Source: Alphaproteobacteria bacterium (GTDB taxonomy: Bacteria > Pseudomonadota > Alphaproteobacteria > Sphingomonadales > Sphingomonadaceae). Taken from it: a DNA stretch of 64,000 bases. The DNA lies in the NCBI GenBank assembly GCA_019239415.1, contig JAFAZW010000062.1, positions 1-64,000 of the forward strand, written 5' to 3'. Shown one piece after another: positions 51,601 through 60,601 of the stretch (position 1 is its first letter; each line of letters starts with the position of its first letter). Position numbers and translations under genes: made by a program. Below the pieces are notes generated by a model. The model ran no database searches and was not told the origin of the DNA. It worked only from the letters and a program-made list of their open reading frames with translations.

Positions 51601-54600
51601 ATGCGGCGCTGGGTCGGCCCGTTGTCGTTGGCGGCCTCGATCAGCTTCTCGACCGCGCCGCTTCCCTTGGCGATCGCATGAGGAACCGCTTCCTCGGGCT
51701 CCGGCGAGGCGGCCGGTGCGCGCTTTGCCTCCGGCTTCTGCGCCGCGCGCGGCTCCTCCCCGTGCGGGGGCGGGGTACCGGCTTCGGCCGGAGCGGCGCG
51801 TGCCTCCTCTTGGGGCGCGGAGGATTTGCGGGAGCGGGCAGCGAGGGCGGTCGCCTCCTCCGCGCCCGGGTCGCCGTCGCGCGTGAGCGGCGGTGCGTGC
51901 GGATCGTGGGGATGGGCCTGGACCCATTCATGCTCCTCGCGGCGGCTGGCGCTCATCGCCCGCATCCCCCGATCCGCCACGCCCTCGCCCAATCCCTGGA
52001 CGAAGTTCTGGAATGCGGCCGCGCCCATTTCGTGGAGGATTTCGCCCCAGTCGGTCTCCTGCCCGCGAACCTCCTTGTCGTAGAGCATCTCGCCGCCGCG
52101 CGAGAGGGCGCCACTGGTTCCCGAGGCGAAGGCGCGAGTCCCGACTTCCACGACGATGTGCTCGGCGAGCGCCTTCTCGCCGGCCTTGACGACCTCCGCC
52201 TCGCTCTTGCCGGCCGCGCGCGCGGCCGCCATCGCCGCGCGCGACACGCCGCCGCCCAGCTTCTGCGCGGCGAGCTCGAAGCCCTTGCTGCCGAGCCGCG
52301 CGCCGACGGCCCCGAGGGCGCCGCCCGCGGCGCCGCGGCCGATGGCGTGCAGCACGTCCGACCAGTAATTGTCGCCGCGGCGGGTGGCGGGATCGAGTGC
52401 GGTCGTGGCGCCGCTGGCGAGCGCGCTGGTGCCCGCGCCGATCGCGACTTCCTCGCCGAGACTGAGGGCGCGCAGCGCCACCGTCTTACCGGCCATCTCT
52501 GCCAGCTTCGCTTCACTCATCCGCAGCGATCCGGCGAGGCCCTTCACGGCCGCGCTGCCGCCGCGCAGGCCCGCGCCGGCCGCCGCGCCGATGCCGGCGG
52601 TCGCCGCCTGGACGATCGTCGAGACGATGTCGCGGACCATCTCGTCCCGCCCGTAGCGACCGCCCTTCATCGCCATGTTGACGCCCATGCCGACGACGCC
52701 GGCGGCGGCGGTGACGAGGACGGGAATCCAGATCGACGCGGCGGCGCCGCCGGTCAGCACGGTGGTGACGATCGCCGCGACGACGACGAGCGACGTGGTG
52801 ATGAAGGTCGCGATCTTCTCGACCGACTGGGTGTAATTGTCGGCCGACACCCGTGACAGGGCGACCATCCGTTCGAAGGCGTCGCCGTCGCCGGCGTGGG
52901 TGGCGTCGAGCTCGCCGTTCTCCGTGAAATGGCCGTAGGCGAGGGGCTTGCCGGTCTGCGGGTCGGTCTTGGCGATGATCCGGCCGCGGCTGTCGATCTG
53001 CCCCTCACCGGCCCCCATCAGGTCGCGCAGCGCCTGCGCATTCCGGTTCAGCGTCTTCCACTCGTCGTTGGCGAGCAGCTTGCCCATCCAGCCGGCCTGG
53101 TCGATCTGCTGCTGCATGATCCTGAGCGCGACCTCGCCGCGCTCCTTCGGATTCTGCGGCACGCCCATGAAGGCGACCTCGATCGCGTTGGCGTCATCGC
53201 CGCTGAAGGTGGCGCCGTTCCAATTGTCCCAGGTCCAGTGGTTGCCGTTGATGCCCAGCTGCTCCTCGAGCCCCTTCTGCGGCGGCGGGTGGGCGGCGCG
53301 ATAATCCTCCTTGAGCTTCTCGATCTCCTTGGCGTCCATGCGCTGCAACTGCTTGATCGCGATGTCCTTGTTCTCCTTGGAGATCGCGAGCTCCATCGCG
53401 GCGAGCGCGCCCTTACCGGCATTGTCCTTGCCTGGCGCCGCGGTGATGGCGAGCGCATCGGCGGCGCCTTTCTTGTCGTCGCCGAACTTCGCGGCGAGCT
53501 TGCCCTGGATGCCGGCGCGGATCTTCTCCGGATCCTGCTCGGCGCTGTCGGGGTCCTTGCCCGCGCGCACCGCTTCGTCGCGGGCGTAGAGCTTGAGGAC
53601 CTTGTCCTGGTCCTCCTTGGCGGCGGCGAGGCCCTTTGCCCGGGCCTTCTCGTCATAATGGCCGCCCTCGACGGCGTCGGCCGAGCCGAAATGCATCGAG
53701 GAATCGAGCCGGTCGCGGTCCGGCTTGCCGGTCTTGTTGACCTCGATGGCGAGCCGCGCCGCCTTGGTCGCGGTGGAGTCGGCGCCGGTCTCGACGATGC
53801 GCTGGATCCACAATTTGTGGTCGTCGCCGACCTTGTCGGTCGTGTCCCACTCCATCGCGACGCCGTCGACGTAGACGACGTGGTGATGCTCGATCGTCTT
53901 CGTGGCCTTGTCGACGAGCGCCTTCTGCGCCGCCTTGAGCTGCTCGTCGTCGACGAACTTCGCGCTCTTGCGGTCGGCGGTCTCGTCCTTGCGCTCGGCG
54001 TCGGTTTCCTCGCGGCCCTTCTGGTTGACGATCCTGACGCTGTCGCTCTTGGCGCCCTTCACCGCGCCCTCGAGCTTGCCGTAGGCGATCTGGGTCTTCT
54101 CCCACTCGCGCTGGGACTGGGCCTTGGCGACGTCGGGCGTATCGAGGCCGAACGGGTCGTCGTTGCCGGACAGGCGGGACGCGCCGGCGCTCTTGCTGGC
54201 GGTGGCGATCTTGTCGCCGGTCTCGTTCCAGCCCTTCTCGCCCTCGGTGGCGCGGCCCTTGGCGATGTCTTCCTGGAGCTTCAGGGCGTTGTAATTGGCG
54301 GCCGACTGGGTCGGGTCGAACTTGCTATCGTCTCCCGGATCGTATTCGCCGAGCCCGACCAAAGCCTCGAACCGCTTGCGGTCGGCGCCGTCGAGGTCGG
54401 CGGCCATCTTCTGCAGCTCGCTCTTGTGCGCCTTGCGCATGTTGGCGAGCTCGGCGGGGGACAAAGCGAGCAGCGCCTGCTCCGCGCGCTGGATCTGGTC
54501 GCTGCCGACGAAGGAGGCGATCAGCTCCTTGAAGGCCGCTTCGCCGTTGCGGCCGTTGAGATTGGCGATCGCGGCGTCGATGCTCGCATATTTGGTCGAG

Positions 54601-57266
54601 CGCCACGAGGTGCTGTGATACCAGAGGCGGTCGTCGATCCGCTCGTCGAGCGAGCCGTAGCTGCCGCGCATCGTGTCGTAATGGCGGAAGGCGTTGCCCT
54701 GGCGCGCCGTCAGGCCGTGGGTGGCGGTGACCACCTTTTCGCAGCTGACGATGAACGAGCTCAGCTCGGTGTCGATCCCCTTCGCCCGGGGCTCGAGATT
54801 GGCGATGACCGCCTTGTGCGAGGATTCGCGCCAGGCCTTGAGCGGCTCGTGCGCGAGCGGGTCCTTGGCGATGTCCTCGCCGAGCGTGATCAGCTCCTCG
54901 ACGCTCCTGGGCTTGTCCGCAGCCGAAGTCGGCGCTTTGGCGTCGGCCTTCTTGCCGGCGGGAGCCTTGTCGCCACCGCCCGGCGCGGGAGCCTTGGCCG
55001 GCGCCGCGGCGCCCTTGCCGTCCGCGCCGCCGCCCTTGCCGGCCGCGTCGCCCTTGCCCGCCGGCGCGGCATCGGCGCCCCCCTTGCCCGCGTCCTTGCC
55101 CTTGCCCTTGTCCCCGGCGCAATCGCCGCAGCCGCCCGCCTTCGCGTCGGCCGCGCCGCCCCCCTCGCCGGCCTTGCCAGGAGGTCTTTTCGAAGCCGGC
55201 GTGGCCGCGGCCTTCGGCGAGGACGGGGACGCCGCGAGCTTTTCCTTGTCGGGCGGCCGCTTGCCGGCCTGGGCGCCTTTGGGTCCGGCCGCCTTGCCCT
55301 TGTCCCCCTGGCCGCCGCCTTCGGTCTCGCCGGCCTCCTCGCCCTCCTTCGCCTCGCCGCCGCCTTTGCCGCCGCCGCCGGCGAGGATGCCGTCCAGCTC
55401 GGTCTTGAGGCCGTTGACATGGTCGCCGAGCGACTTGGCCGCGCCGAGATAGGAGGTGCCGGTCGGGTCGAGATAGGCCTCGGTCGCATCGGTGACGGAA
55501 GCCGGCACCGGCTCCAGGCCGACGATCCCCTTGTCGACTTCCGCGTCGTTGGACGCGGTCGCGGTCGAGACCATCTCCTCGCCGCCGCGGCCGCCTTCGG
55601 CCACCGCGCGCTCGGTCGCGGCGCCGGCCCGCTCGGCCTGCTGCTCGACGCTCGCCCGGGCGAGGGAAACGGCCAGCTTCGCGGTGCCGGGCTGCCGCGC
55701 CGCCGTGCCGCTGGTGCCGGCCCGCAGCCGCTCCGCCGAGGACGCCACCATCGGCGCGAACTGCGATTCGGTCCGCGTCTTCGCCTCGCCCAGCCGGTCG
55801 ACCACGCCCTGCAGCGACCGCGGCTGCGCTTCCGCCTGGGCGGCGAGCGTGCGCACCTGCATCCGCGTCGCCGCCTCGAGCCGCGCCCGCTCGCCGGCGA
55901 GGCTGGCGCGGGCGCCCTCGGCATGGCGGGCGCGGGCCATGTCGTGCTGGCGGACGAGATTGTCGTCGGTGTTGGCGACGCTGCGCTGCACCAGGTCCTC
56001 GACCTGCACCTCGGTATTGGCGATCGACGTGAGGCCGGCGTCGCGCGCCGCGCGCACCGCCTGCGGCCCCGCGACATGGACGCGGGTGACCCGGCCCTGC
56101 AGGTCCGCGAAAGCCTGGTTCATCTTGCACGGCAGGCACGCGTCGAACGCCTGCAACGGCTTGAGCGCCCCGTCGAACTGCTGGGTGAGCGCCTTGACCT
56201 CGAAGTCGACCTTCTGCGGCAGCTTCGCGTCGACCGCTTCGTCGATCGGGTCCTTCCACGGGCCGCTGTCGCCGTGCAGCGGCTTGGGATCGGTCTTGAG
56301 CTTGTTCAGCGAGGCGAGCGCGCCGTCCTTGGCCTTGCCGAGCCGGCTCGCGGCGCTGTGCGACGTCTTCTCGACCGCAGCGCGCGTCTGCCAGGGCTTG
56401 CCCATCGCGCCGAGATATTTGTGGTAGAGGCTGTCGAGCTGCCCGAGCGAGGATTCGGTCGCGGCCCACACTTTCGAGCGAGCGACCCCGGCGCCGTCGT
56501 GGAGCCGCCGCAGCGTCGCGTCGCGACCGACGGCGAGGCGGCCGCGGGCATTGGCGAGGTCGTCGTCGAGGCGGACGAGGCTCGCGTTGAGGCTGGCGGC
56601 ATGGCGCGAGGCCAGGTCCCCGGCGAGCGCCTCGGCTTCGCCGGCGATGCGGCGGGCGGCGTCGCCCAGATCGCGATAGAGGGCGAGGCTCGCCGCGGCC
56701 GCGTCGGCGAACAGCGCGCGATAGTCGCCCACGGGGGCCGCGCCGCCGCCGCCGGCCTTCTCGTCCCGCTTCGGGGCGAAGGGGAGGGTGAGCGGCGCCG
56801 CGAAAGCGGGGATGTCGACGAGGATCCGGAGCGCCTCACGGTCGAGCGAGGCCGTGCCGGTGACCGGCTCGAGCGGCTGGTGGGTGAAGACCAGCTCGGC
56901 GACCTTGCCGCCCTCGCGCTCCTCCTTCTCGGCGCCGCCCTTGCCGCCGCCGCCGCGCGCGGGCGGCTTCTCGCCCTGCTTGCGCTGCTCGTCGGCGGCG
57001 CCCCCCGCGGCCCGCGCGCGCGCGGCGGCCTGGGCCTTCTTGTCGTCGTCCTTCTTGTCCTTGCCGGCGTCCGACGCGGCCCCGTCCTTCTTGATGGGGG
57101 CCTGCTTATCCTTCGGCGGGTCGGGCGGGCTCACCGGCTTCGAAGGCGGCTTCAGATAGGCCGGCGTGCCGCCGCCGACCCGCCGGGCGGGGGTGGCATC
57201 GCGGCGCGGGCCGGCTTGCTGGTCCGGCGTCGCCTCCTCGCGCCGCTGCAGCGCGCCGACGCTCAC
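48684..57266 (-). CDS. Giant polymorphic effector: ART-like domain plus C-terminal deaminase-like domain
   Basis: A 2860-aa protein. Residues 1-110: Pro/Lys-rich leader. About 180-520: long helical, coiled-coil-like. About 626-786: Gly/Lys/Ala low-complexity linker. About 1480-1530: strongly hydrophobic segment (TFITTSLVVVAAIVTTVLTG), possibly a translocation element. About 2210-2390: ADP-ribosyltransferase-like domain, with FHG at 2215 and DDFGRGLYFGRELETG. About 2740-2855: cytidine-deaminase-fold domain, with HAE at 2797 and CPSC from 2826. The linker EEAVPHAIA occurs before both toxin modules (about residues 1858 and 2400). The GTG start at 57266 overlaps the ATPase stop as GTGA; the much longer open frame upstream is antisense noise. 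Context with the AAA+ ATPase suggests cargo of a contractile injection system. No secretion signal. Confidence 0.8.
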   Translation of the reverse strand: MSVGALQRREEATPDQQAGPRRDATPARRVGGGTPAYLKPPSKPVSPPDPPKDKQAPIKKDGAASDAGKDKKDDDKKAQAAARARAAGGAADEQRKQGEKPPARGGGGKGGAEKEEREGGKVAELVFTHQPLEPVTGTASLDREALRILVDIPAFAAPLTLPFAPKRDEKAGGGGAAPVGDYRALFADAAAASLALYRDLGDAARRIAGEAEALAGDLASRHAASLNASLVRLDDDLANARGRLAVGRDATLRRLHDGAGVARSKVWAATESSLGQLDSLYHKYLGAMGKPWQTRAAVEKTSHSAASRLGKAKDGALASLNKLKTDPKPLHGDSGPWKDPIDEAVDAKLPQKVDFEVKALTQQFDGALKPLQAFDACLPCKMNQAFADLQGRVTRVHVAGPQAVRAARDAGLTSIANTEVQVEDLVQRSVANTDDNLVRQHDMARARHAEGARASLAGERARLEAATRMQVRTLAAQAEAQPRSLQGVVDRLGEAKTRTESQFAPMVASSAERLRAGTSGTAARQPGTAKLAVSLARASVEQQAERAGAATERAVAEGGRGGEEMVSTATASNDAEVDKGIVGLEPVPASVTDATEAYLDPTGTSYLGAAKSLGDHVNGLKTELDGILAGGGGKGGGEAKEGEEAGETEGGGQGDKGKAAGPKGAQAGKRPPDKEKLAASPSSPKAAATPASKRPPGKAGEGGGAADAKAGGCGDCAGDKGKGKDAGKGGADAAPAGKGDAAGKGGGADGKGAAAPAKAPAPGGGDKAPAGKKADAKAPTSAADKPRSVEELITLGEDIAKDPLAHEPLKAWRESSHKAVIANLEPRAKGIDTELSSFIVSCEKVVTATHGLTARQGNAFRHYDTMRGSYGSLDERIDDRLWYHSTSWRSTKYASIDAAIANLNGRNGEAAFKELIASFVGSDQIQRAEQALLALSPAELANMRKAHKSELQKMAADLDGADRKRFEALVGLGEYDPGDDSKFDPTQSAANYNALKLQEDIAKGRATEGEKGWNETGDKIATASKSAGASRLSGNDDPFGLDTPDVAKAQSQREWEKTQIAYGKLEGAVKGAKSDSVRIVNQKGREETDAERKDETADRKSAKFVDDEQLKAAQKALVDKATKTIEHHHVVYVDGVAMEWDTTDKVGDDHKLWIQRIVETGADSTATKAARLAIEVNKTGKPDRDRLDSSMHFGSADAVEGGHYDEKARAKGLAAAKEDQDKVLKLYARDEAVRAGKDPDSAEQDPEKIRAGIQGKLAAKFGDDKKGAADALAITAAPGKDNAGKGALAAMELAISKENKDIAIKQLQRMDAKEIEKLKEDYRAAHPPPQKGLEEQLGINGNHWTWDNWNGATFSGDDANAIEVAFMGVPQNPKERGEVALRIMQQQIDQAGWMGKLLANDEWKTLNRNAQALRDLMGAGEGQIDSRGRIIAKTDPQTGKPLAYGHFTENGELDATHAGDGDAFERMVALSRVSADNYTQSVEKIATFITTSLVVVAAIVTTVLTGGAAASIWIPVLVTAAAGVVGMGVNMAMKGGRYGRDEMVRDIVSTIVQAATAGIGAAAGAGLRGGSAAVKGLAGSLRMSEAKLAEMAGKTVALRALSLGEEVAIGAGTSALASGATTALDPATRRGDNYWSDVLHAIGRGAAGGALGAVGARLGSKGFELAAQKLGGGVSRAAMAAARAAGKSEAEVVKAGEKALAEHIVVEVGTRAFASGTSGALSRGGEMLYDKEVRGQETDWGEILHEMGAAAFQNFVQGLGEGVADRGMRAMSASRREEHEWVQAHPHDPHAPPLTRDGDPGAEEATALAARSRKSSAPQEEARAAPAEAGTPPPHGEEPRAAQKPEAKRAPAASPEPEEAVPHAIAKGSGAVEKLIEAANDNGPTQRRIALSATNMIELGPIAEGTVFVHPNSTSREAANDNFGRMVLADPKREVAVYRNPITGEHIVIQGGATVVGAINAEGKLIGKGSDGRAYAWQSVLDSKGGHWVLEHHYHPNQPGEFGTHISRRLPSGAGADFSVVIREVTDLGHESRSSRIYFIDEGKLSFTDFGVDTKNPKKPFWISFPDPETGVRARHEFASLEEYHGFVGTKIGEPYPLPKGFVEPTLATIKVGEASRALAAGSTHKTLGAEDIAAVHSVVAAAAHGPPEEAHAAIRALGLVAEPDSMARLHLIVNEPSIPVDTRKQLAAMVLEANRAHLVSVGLLAPDEPLHVMFHGAPAERSASIRKDGIDLSRVKGGSADDFGRGLYFGRELETGIVYAARDGGKGEIFPFLLRESELGHLVDVRTGGRHRGAWDAFLDREPAAYPPFTGGLAKTAREWITGNANFRQKEPVRGEVFEAFLKEQQLTSAAVIHGDLGKDALTAGIGQGEQFSIRSQRVAELMNEQMGFRRAGGTPAIEEAVPHAIAGGKKQGGATGGAPQIQPAHEDAVLAELAKMRRGPAAVKAIKEMIALDRPAAMAVLHADDAKAPAALAAFRDALVKQGMPLEKATLRMKRLDLARATLGSRFRIETEFAAGLTKISTKGLSEKLSRWVQESAALQWLHSRDPALFLKFHEDFVALDSQAGGRNRARFFTSYVVARLSRTHHPLFEHLGILKLDDAVVRMAVRTHQLQSQTDPVAPAAPGKLRPNSHSGPKVTDPATVEPGMRVDHPTAGRGTVKAVSKDGVARIRLDPPNPRTIRVDIETGQLRAAREPDARFDKEPPVHRNKSEQQAEFAEIANYRKEAAYPKFVRNDSETGTVARLSLRGETFYGTNSTLDPGVYSLPKGTRRELLEQIRKSAGLKAKNLAQAQFVSHAEAEALIQAYRRFGALPEVVELFVDRQTCPSCSRELIRLARMLGIKELRIYYPGQSNPPLVRN

Positions 57267-59119
57267 GGTGCGAGCGGCGGCGGCGACCGGCCGAGCTTCG
57301 CATATTCCTCGGCGGCCGCGGCGGCGAGGTCGGCGAAGGCGAGCGGCCGCCCCGCGCTTCGCGCCCGCACCGCCGCCGCCAGCACGATGTTGCGGATATG
57401 CCCGCCGGCGAGGTCGAGCGAGAGGGCGAGCGCGTCGAGCTCGGCCGGCGCGAGCGCGTGCGCCTCGCCCAGGTGCGCGCACCACAAGGCCCGGCGCGCG
57501 GCGGCGTCGGGAAGCGGAAAGGACAGGATGAAGTCGAGCCGCCGCGCGAACGCCGGGTCGAACCGGTCGCGGCTGTTGGTGGCGAGGATGGCGACGCCTT
57601 CGAAATCCTCGATCCGCTGGAGGAGGTAGTTGGTCTGGGCATTGGCGAAGCGGTCGTGCGAGTCGGCGACGTCGGTGCGCGCGCCGAACAGCGAATCGGC
57701 CTCGTCGAAGAACAAGACGACGTCGGCATGCTGGGCCGCGTCGAGCACCGTCGAGACGTTCTTTTCGGTCTCGCCGATCCACTTGCTGGTCATCGCCGCG
57801 AGGTCGACGCGGTAGAGCGGCAGGCCGGTCTCGCAGGCGATCAGGTGGGCGGCGAGGGTCTTGCCGGTGCCCGATTCGCCGGTGAAGAGGGCGCGCACGC
57901 CGGGGCGGTAGCGGGCGCGCAGCGCGGCGCCGAGATCGTCGGCCAGGCCGCCCCGATCGGCGATGCGGCGGACGAGGAGGTCGAGCTGGTCGCCGAGCGC
58001 GCCCGGCAGGACGAGATCGCGGCGCCCGACCGTGGCGCGCGAGCGGCGGGCGAGCGTGTCGAGGCGGCCGGTGCCCGAGTCGACGGCGGTCGCCAGCCGC
58101 TGCCAGTCGTCCGCCTCGCGGCCCGGCTCCGGTAATGGCAGCCGCGCGGCGATTTCGGCAATGCGGCCGGCACCCTGGCGGTAGGTGGCGGCGGCGCGGA
58201 CCGCCGCGGCTTGGGCGAGCCCGGCGCGGCGCCAGAGATCCGCGCGTTCCTGCTCGGACGGAAGGGCGAGCGGCCAGTCGAGCACCGGGAAGGGCGCCTC
58301 GACGACCCCCTCGCCCCCCGCGAGGACGAGCATCGCGCCGCGCCATGGCGAGGGTGCGGCGAGGCGCAGCGTATCGCCGGGGCCGAGGCTTGCCCGGATC
58401 AGGGGAACCATGCCCGCCGCCGCGAGCCAGCAGCCGTGCGCGGCAAGGGTGGCCACGCCGAGGTCGGCGGCCTTGCGGTCCAGCGCGGCGGCCACGGCGA
58501 CGGCCGTCGCCTCGGCTTCGGCGGCGCAGGCGGTGCGGATCACCAGCGCGGCGACGCCGTCGCCGGCGGCCAGCCGCTCCGCCCACAGCCGCGCCTCGGC
58601 GAGGAGCCGCTCGGGGAGGCGCACATAGGGTTCGGCGAGGATCGTGACGCCGTCGGGCGCGAGGCTGCGTCCGCACAGGGCGGCGACGACGGCGGGGGGC
58701 ATCGCCACGGACCGCTCGGGAAGCGGCTGCGCCTCGTCGCCGAGGACGAGCAGCCCGGCCCGGCACGCCGGGCCGCTGACGAGGCCGATCGTGTCCAGCC
58801 CGGCGGCGGCGAACAAGGTCGCGAGCAGGCCGGCGAGCGGTCGCGCCCCGCCCACCGGCGCCTGCGCGGCCGCGACCAGCCGCGCCGCCTGCGGATCGGT
58901 TTCGACCGCGAGGCAGAGGGCGGCAGCGAGCAGCTCGCCCCCGCTCAGGCCGAATTCCGCGGCGAGGGCGATCAGCCGCGCTTCTTCCGGCGGGGGATCG
59001 CGCAGGTGCAGCCCGTCGGCCGGCAGCGGCGGCATCGCCCCTTGGTCGCACAGCGCGCGGAGCGCCGCGAGGGCGAGGCCGCGCAGGCTCTCCAGCGGCG
59101 GCGCGAACGGCGCGTTCAC
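57263..59119 (-). CDS. AAA+ ATPase of the injection-system operon
   Basis: A 618-aa ATPase. The N-terminal ~330 residues are a poorly conserved winged/helical region. The AAA+ core contains Walker A GESGTGKT, Walker [13 protein letters not shown], the SRH region [20 protein letters not shown], and KWIGETEKN, close to the ATPase (Afp15-type) that accompanies extracellular contractile injection systems. Such ATPases are needed for particle assembly or cargo loading. Start: the GTG at 59119 overlaps the upstream stop as GTGA; its own stop overlaps the effector start in the same way. This double overlap implies obligate coupling. Confidence 0.87.
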   Translation of the reverse strand: MNAPFAPPLESLRGLALAALRALCDQGAMPPLPADGLHLRDPPPEEARLIALAAEFGLSGGELLAAALCLAVETDPQAARLVAAAQAPVGGARPLAGLLATLFAAAGLDTIGLVSGPACRAGLLVLGDEAQPLPERSVAMPPAVVAALCGRSLAPDGVTILAEPYVRLPERLLAEARLWAERLAAGDGVAALVIRTACAAEAEATAVAVAAALDRKAADLGVATLAAHGCWLAAAGMVPLIRASLGPGDTLRLAAPSPWRGAMLVLAGGEGVVEAPFPVLDWPLALPSEQERADLWRRAGLAQAAAVRAAATYRQGAGRIAEIAARLPLPEPGREADDWQRLATAVDSGTGRLDTLARRSRATVGRRDLVLPGALGDQLDLLVRRIADRGGLADDLGAALRARYRPGVRALFTGESGTGKTLAAHLIACETGLPLYRVDLAAMTSKWIGETEKNVSTVLDAAQHADVVLFFDEADSLFGARTDVADSHDRFANAQTNYLLQRIEDFEGVAILATNSRDRFDPAFARRLDFILSFPLPDAAARRALWCAHLGEAHALAPAELDALALSLDLAGGHIRNIVLAAAVRARSAGRPLAFADLAAAAAEEYAKLGRSPPPLAP

Positions 59120-60600
59120 CGGTCGCTCTCCCCGCCGAAACGATAGCGGACGGAGAGGCCGAGCCAGTCGACCCAGCCGGGATCGGCGTCGAGCGCGCGC
59201 CGCCGCAGCCTGAGGTCGATGGCGGTGATGGGGAAACCCACGACCAGCCGCTCCTCGTCGCAGGCGATGCGGCCGCTCCTCCAGACCAGCGCGTGCAGGC
59301 TGAGCCGGCTCGTCCGGCGCAGGTGGCGAGACAGCGCACGCCGCCACGCCTCGGCCCAGGCCGGCATCGGCGGCGGGTTGTCGAAGCCGAGCGGCGCCAG
59401 CGCCGGGTCGGACCAGGCGACGCGGTGATGCGCCGCGATCGCGGCCAGCAAAGTGCGCCCGGGGTCGGTGCCGATCAGCGCCGGCCGCGCGAGCAGCCAA
59501 TCGCGCCAGCCGAGCCGGATCAGCGCCGGCAGGACCAGCCAGAGGCCGGCGGCGGCGCTGAACGCGCTGGCACATGGCGCCGGGATCGGGAAGGAACCCG
59601 CTTCGGCGACGACCGGCTCGCGGCTGGACGATCCGGCGGCCGGACCAGCCTGGGCGGGGGAGTGGGCGCGATCGTCCGCAGCAAGCGCGGGCCTGGACGG
59701 CGCCGGCGTCGGTTTGGCCGGCGGCGGCGTTACCGACGATGCGATGCTCGCGAGTGCTGCCCGACGACTGCCCGGAGCGTCCAAGCGAAACGCATAGGCC
59801 TCGGCCAGGGTCGCGAGCGTCGCCGGCGCCAGCCGCAGGTCGGGGCTGGCGCACAGCAGCGCCGCCTCGATCAGCCGGCGGCGCGCAAGCGGCGCGTTGG
59901 GGAGGCGACGCGCGATCGTCTCCACCGCCGCGCGGAATACGTCCGGAAGTCGCGCCCGAAGCGCCTCCAGCCGCGCAGCCACGAACCCTTCCGGGAGCGG
60001 GTCGGAGCGGGCGTCCGCGGGCACCTGCGCCAACGGCCGAGGCTGCCGCGGCCGCCATTCCGCTTCGCCTGGACCGGAGCCCATGCCGCCCGCCTCGGCG
60101 AGCGCCTCGACGAGAAGCTGCGCGCGTCCCGCTTCGACGAGCTGCAGCGCCAGGGGCGGCAGGGCCTGCGCGTCCGCCGTGCGCAGCGCCTCGCGCATGA
60201 GCGTGCGCACATAGGGTGCGAGCGGCGCTCCGCCCCACTCCGGCACCGCCAGGCGCCAGAACCAGCCCTGCGGGACGCGGCCGGCCAGCAGCAAGGCGAG
60301 GAGCAGGCGCCGCGCCTCTTCGCGACTCGCGAACCAGACGCAGTCGCTCTCGGCCGCGCGGTCGGCGGAGCCGTGGCGCGCGCCGGCGGTCGCGCTCCGC
60401 CACGCGGCGCCGATCGCGCGCTCCCGCCGCCGCGGATGCGCCGCCGTCGCATCGGGCGGAAGGCGCAGGCGACGGAGGAGGACGAGCCTCTCCTCGTCGG
60501 GAATGGCGGTGCGGCAGCCGTCCTCGATGCGGAAGGCGGCAAGCGCTCGCCGGGCCGCCGGCCCCGTCACCCGCAGCCGCCGGACCGCGACGTCCGCCAT
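59116..60600 (-). CDS. Conserved hypothetical of the injection-system operon
   Basis: A 494-aa protein rich in Ala, Arg and Leu. A helical N-terminal half is followed by a Pro/Ala-rich linker (about residues 285-330). The C-terminal half has AGLWLVLPALIRLGW and RTLLAAIAAHHRVAW, then WRRALSRHLRRTSRLSLHAL, ending in DADPGWVDWLGLSVRYRF. The last block resembles proteins that precede the AAA+ ATPase in many contractile injection loci; I know no function. No signal peptide. It starts 1 nt after the stop of the upstream large gene and ends in a GTGA overlap with the ATPase gene. Confidence 0.75.
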   Translation of the reverse strand: MADVAVRRLRVTGPAARRALAAFRIEDGCRTAIPDEERLVLLRRLRLPPDATAAHPRRRERAIGAAWRSATAGARHGSADRAAESDCVWFASREEARRLLLALLLAGRVPQGWFWRLAVPEWGGAPLAPYVRTLMREALRTADAQALPPLALQLVEAGRAQLLVEALAEAGGMGSGPGEAEWRPRQPRPLAQVPADARSDPLPEGFVAARLEALRARLPDVFRAAVETIARRLPNAPLARRRLIEAALLCASPDLRLAPATLATLAEAYAFRLDAPGSRRAALASIASSVTPPPAKPTPAPSRPALAADDRAHSPAQAGPAAGSSSREPVVAEAGSFPIPAPCASAFSAAAGLWLVLPALIRLGWRDWLLARPALIGTDPGRTLLAAIAAHHRVAWSDPALAPLGFDNPPPMPAWAEAWRRALSRHLRRTSRLSLHALVWRSGRIACDEERLVVGFPITAIDLRLRRRALDADPGWVDWLGLSVRYRFGGESDR

Positions 60601-60601
60601 C

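Noticed and set aside
57267-59339. N-terminal extension giving a 3551-aa frame over the effector
   Set aside because: It runs through the AAA+ ATPase gene in another frame and has Arg/Pro/Ala-rich antisense-type composition; the real start is the GTG at 57266.
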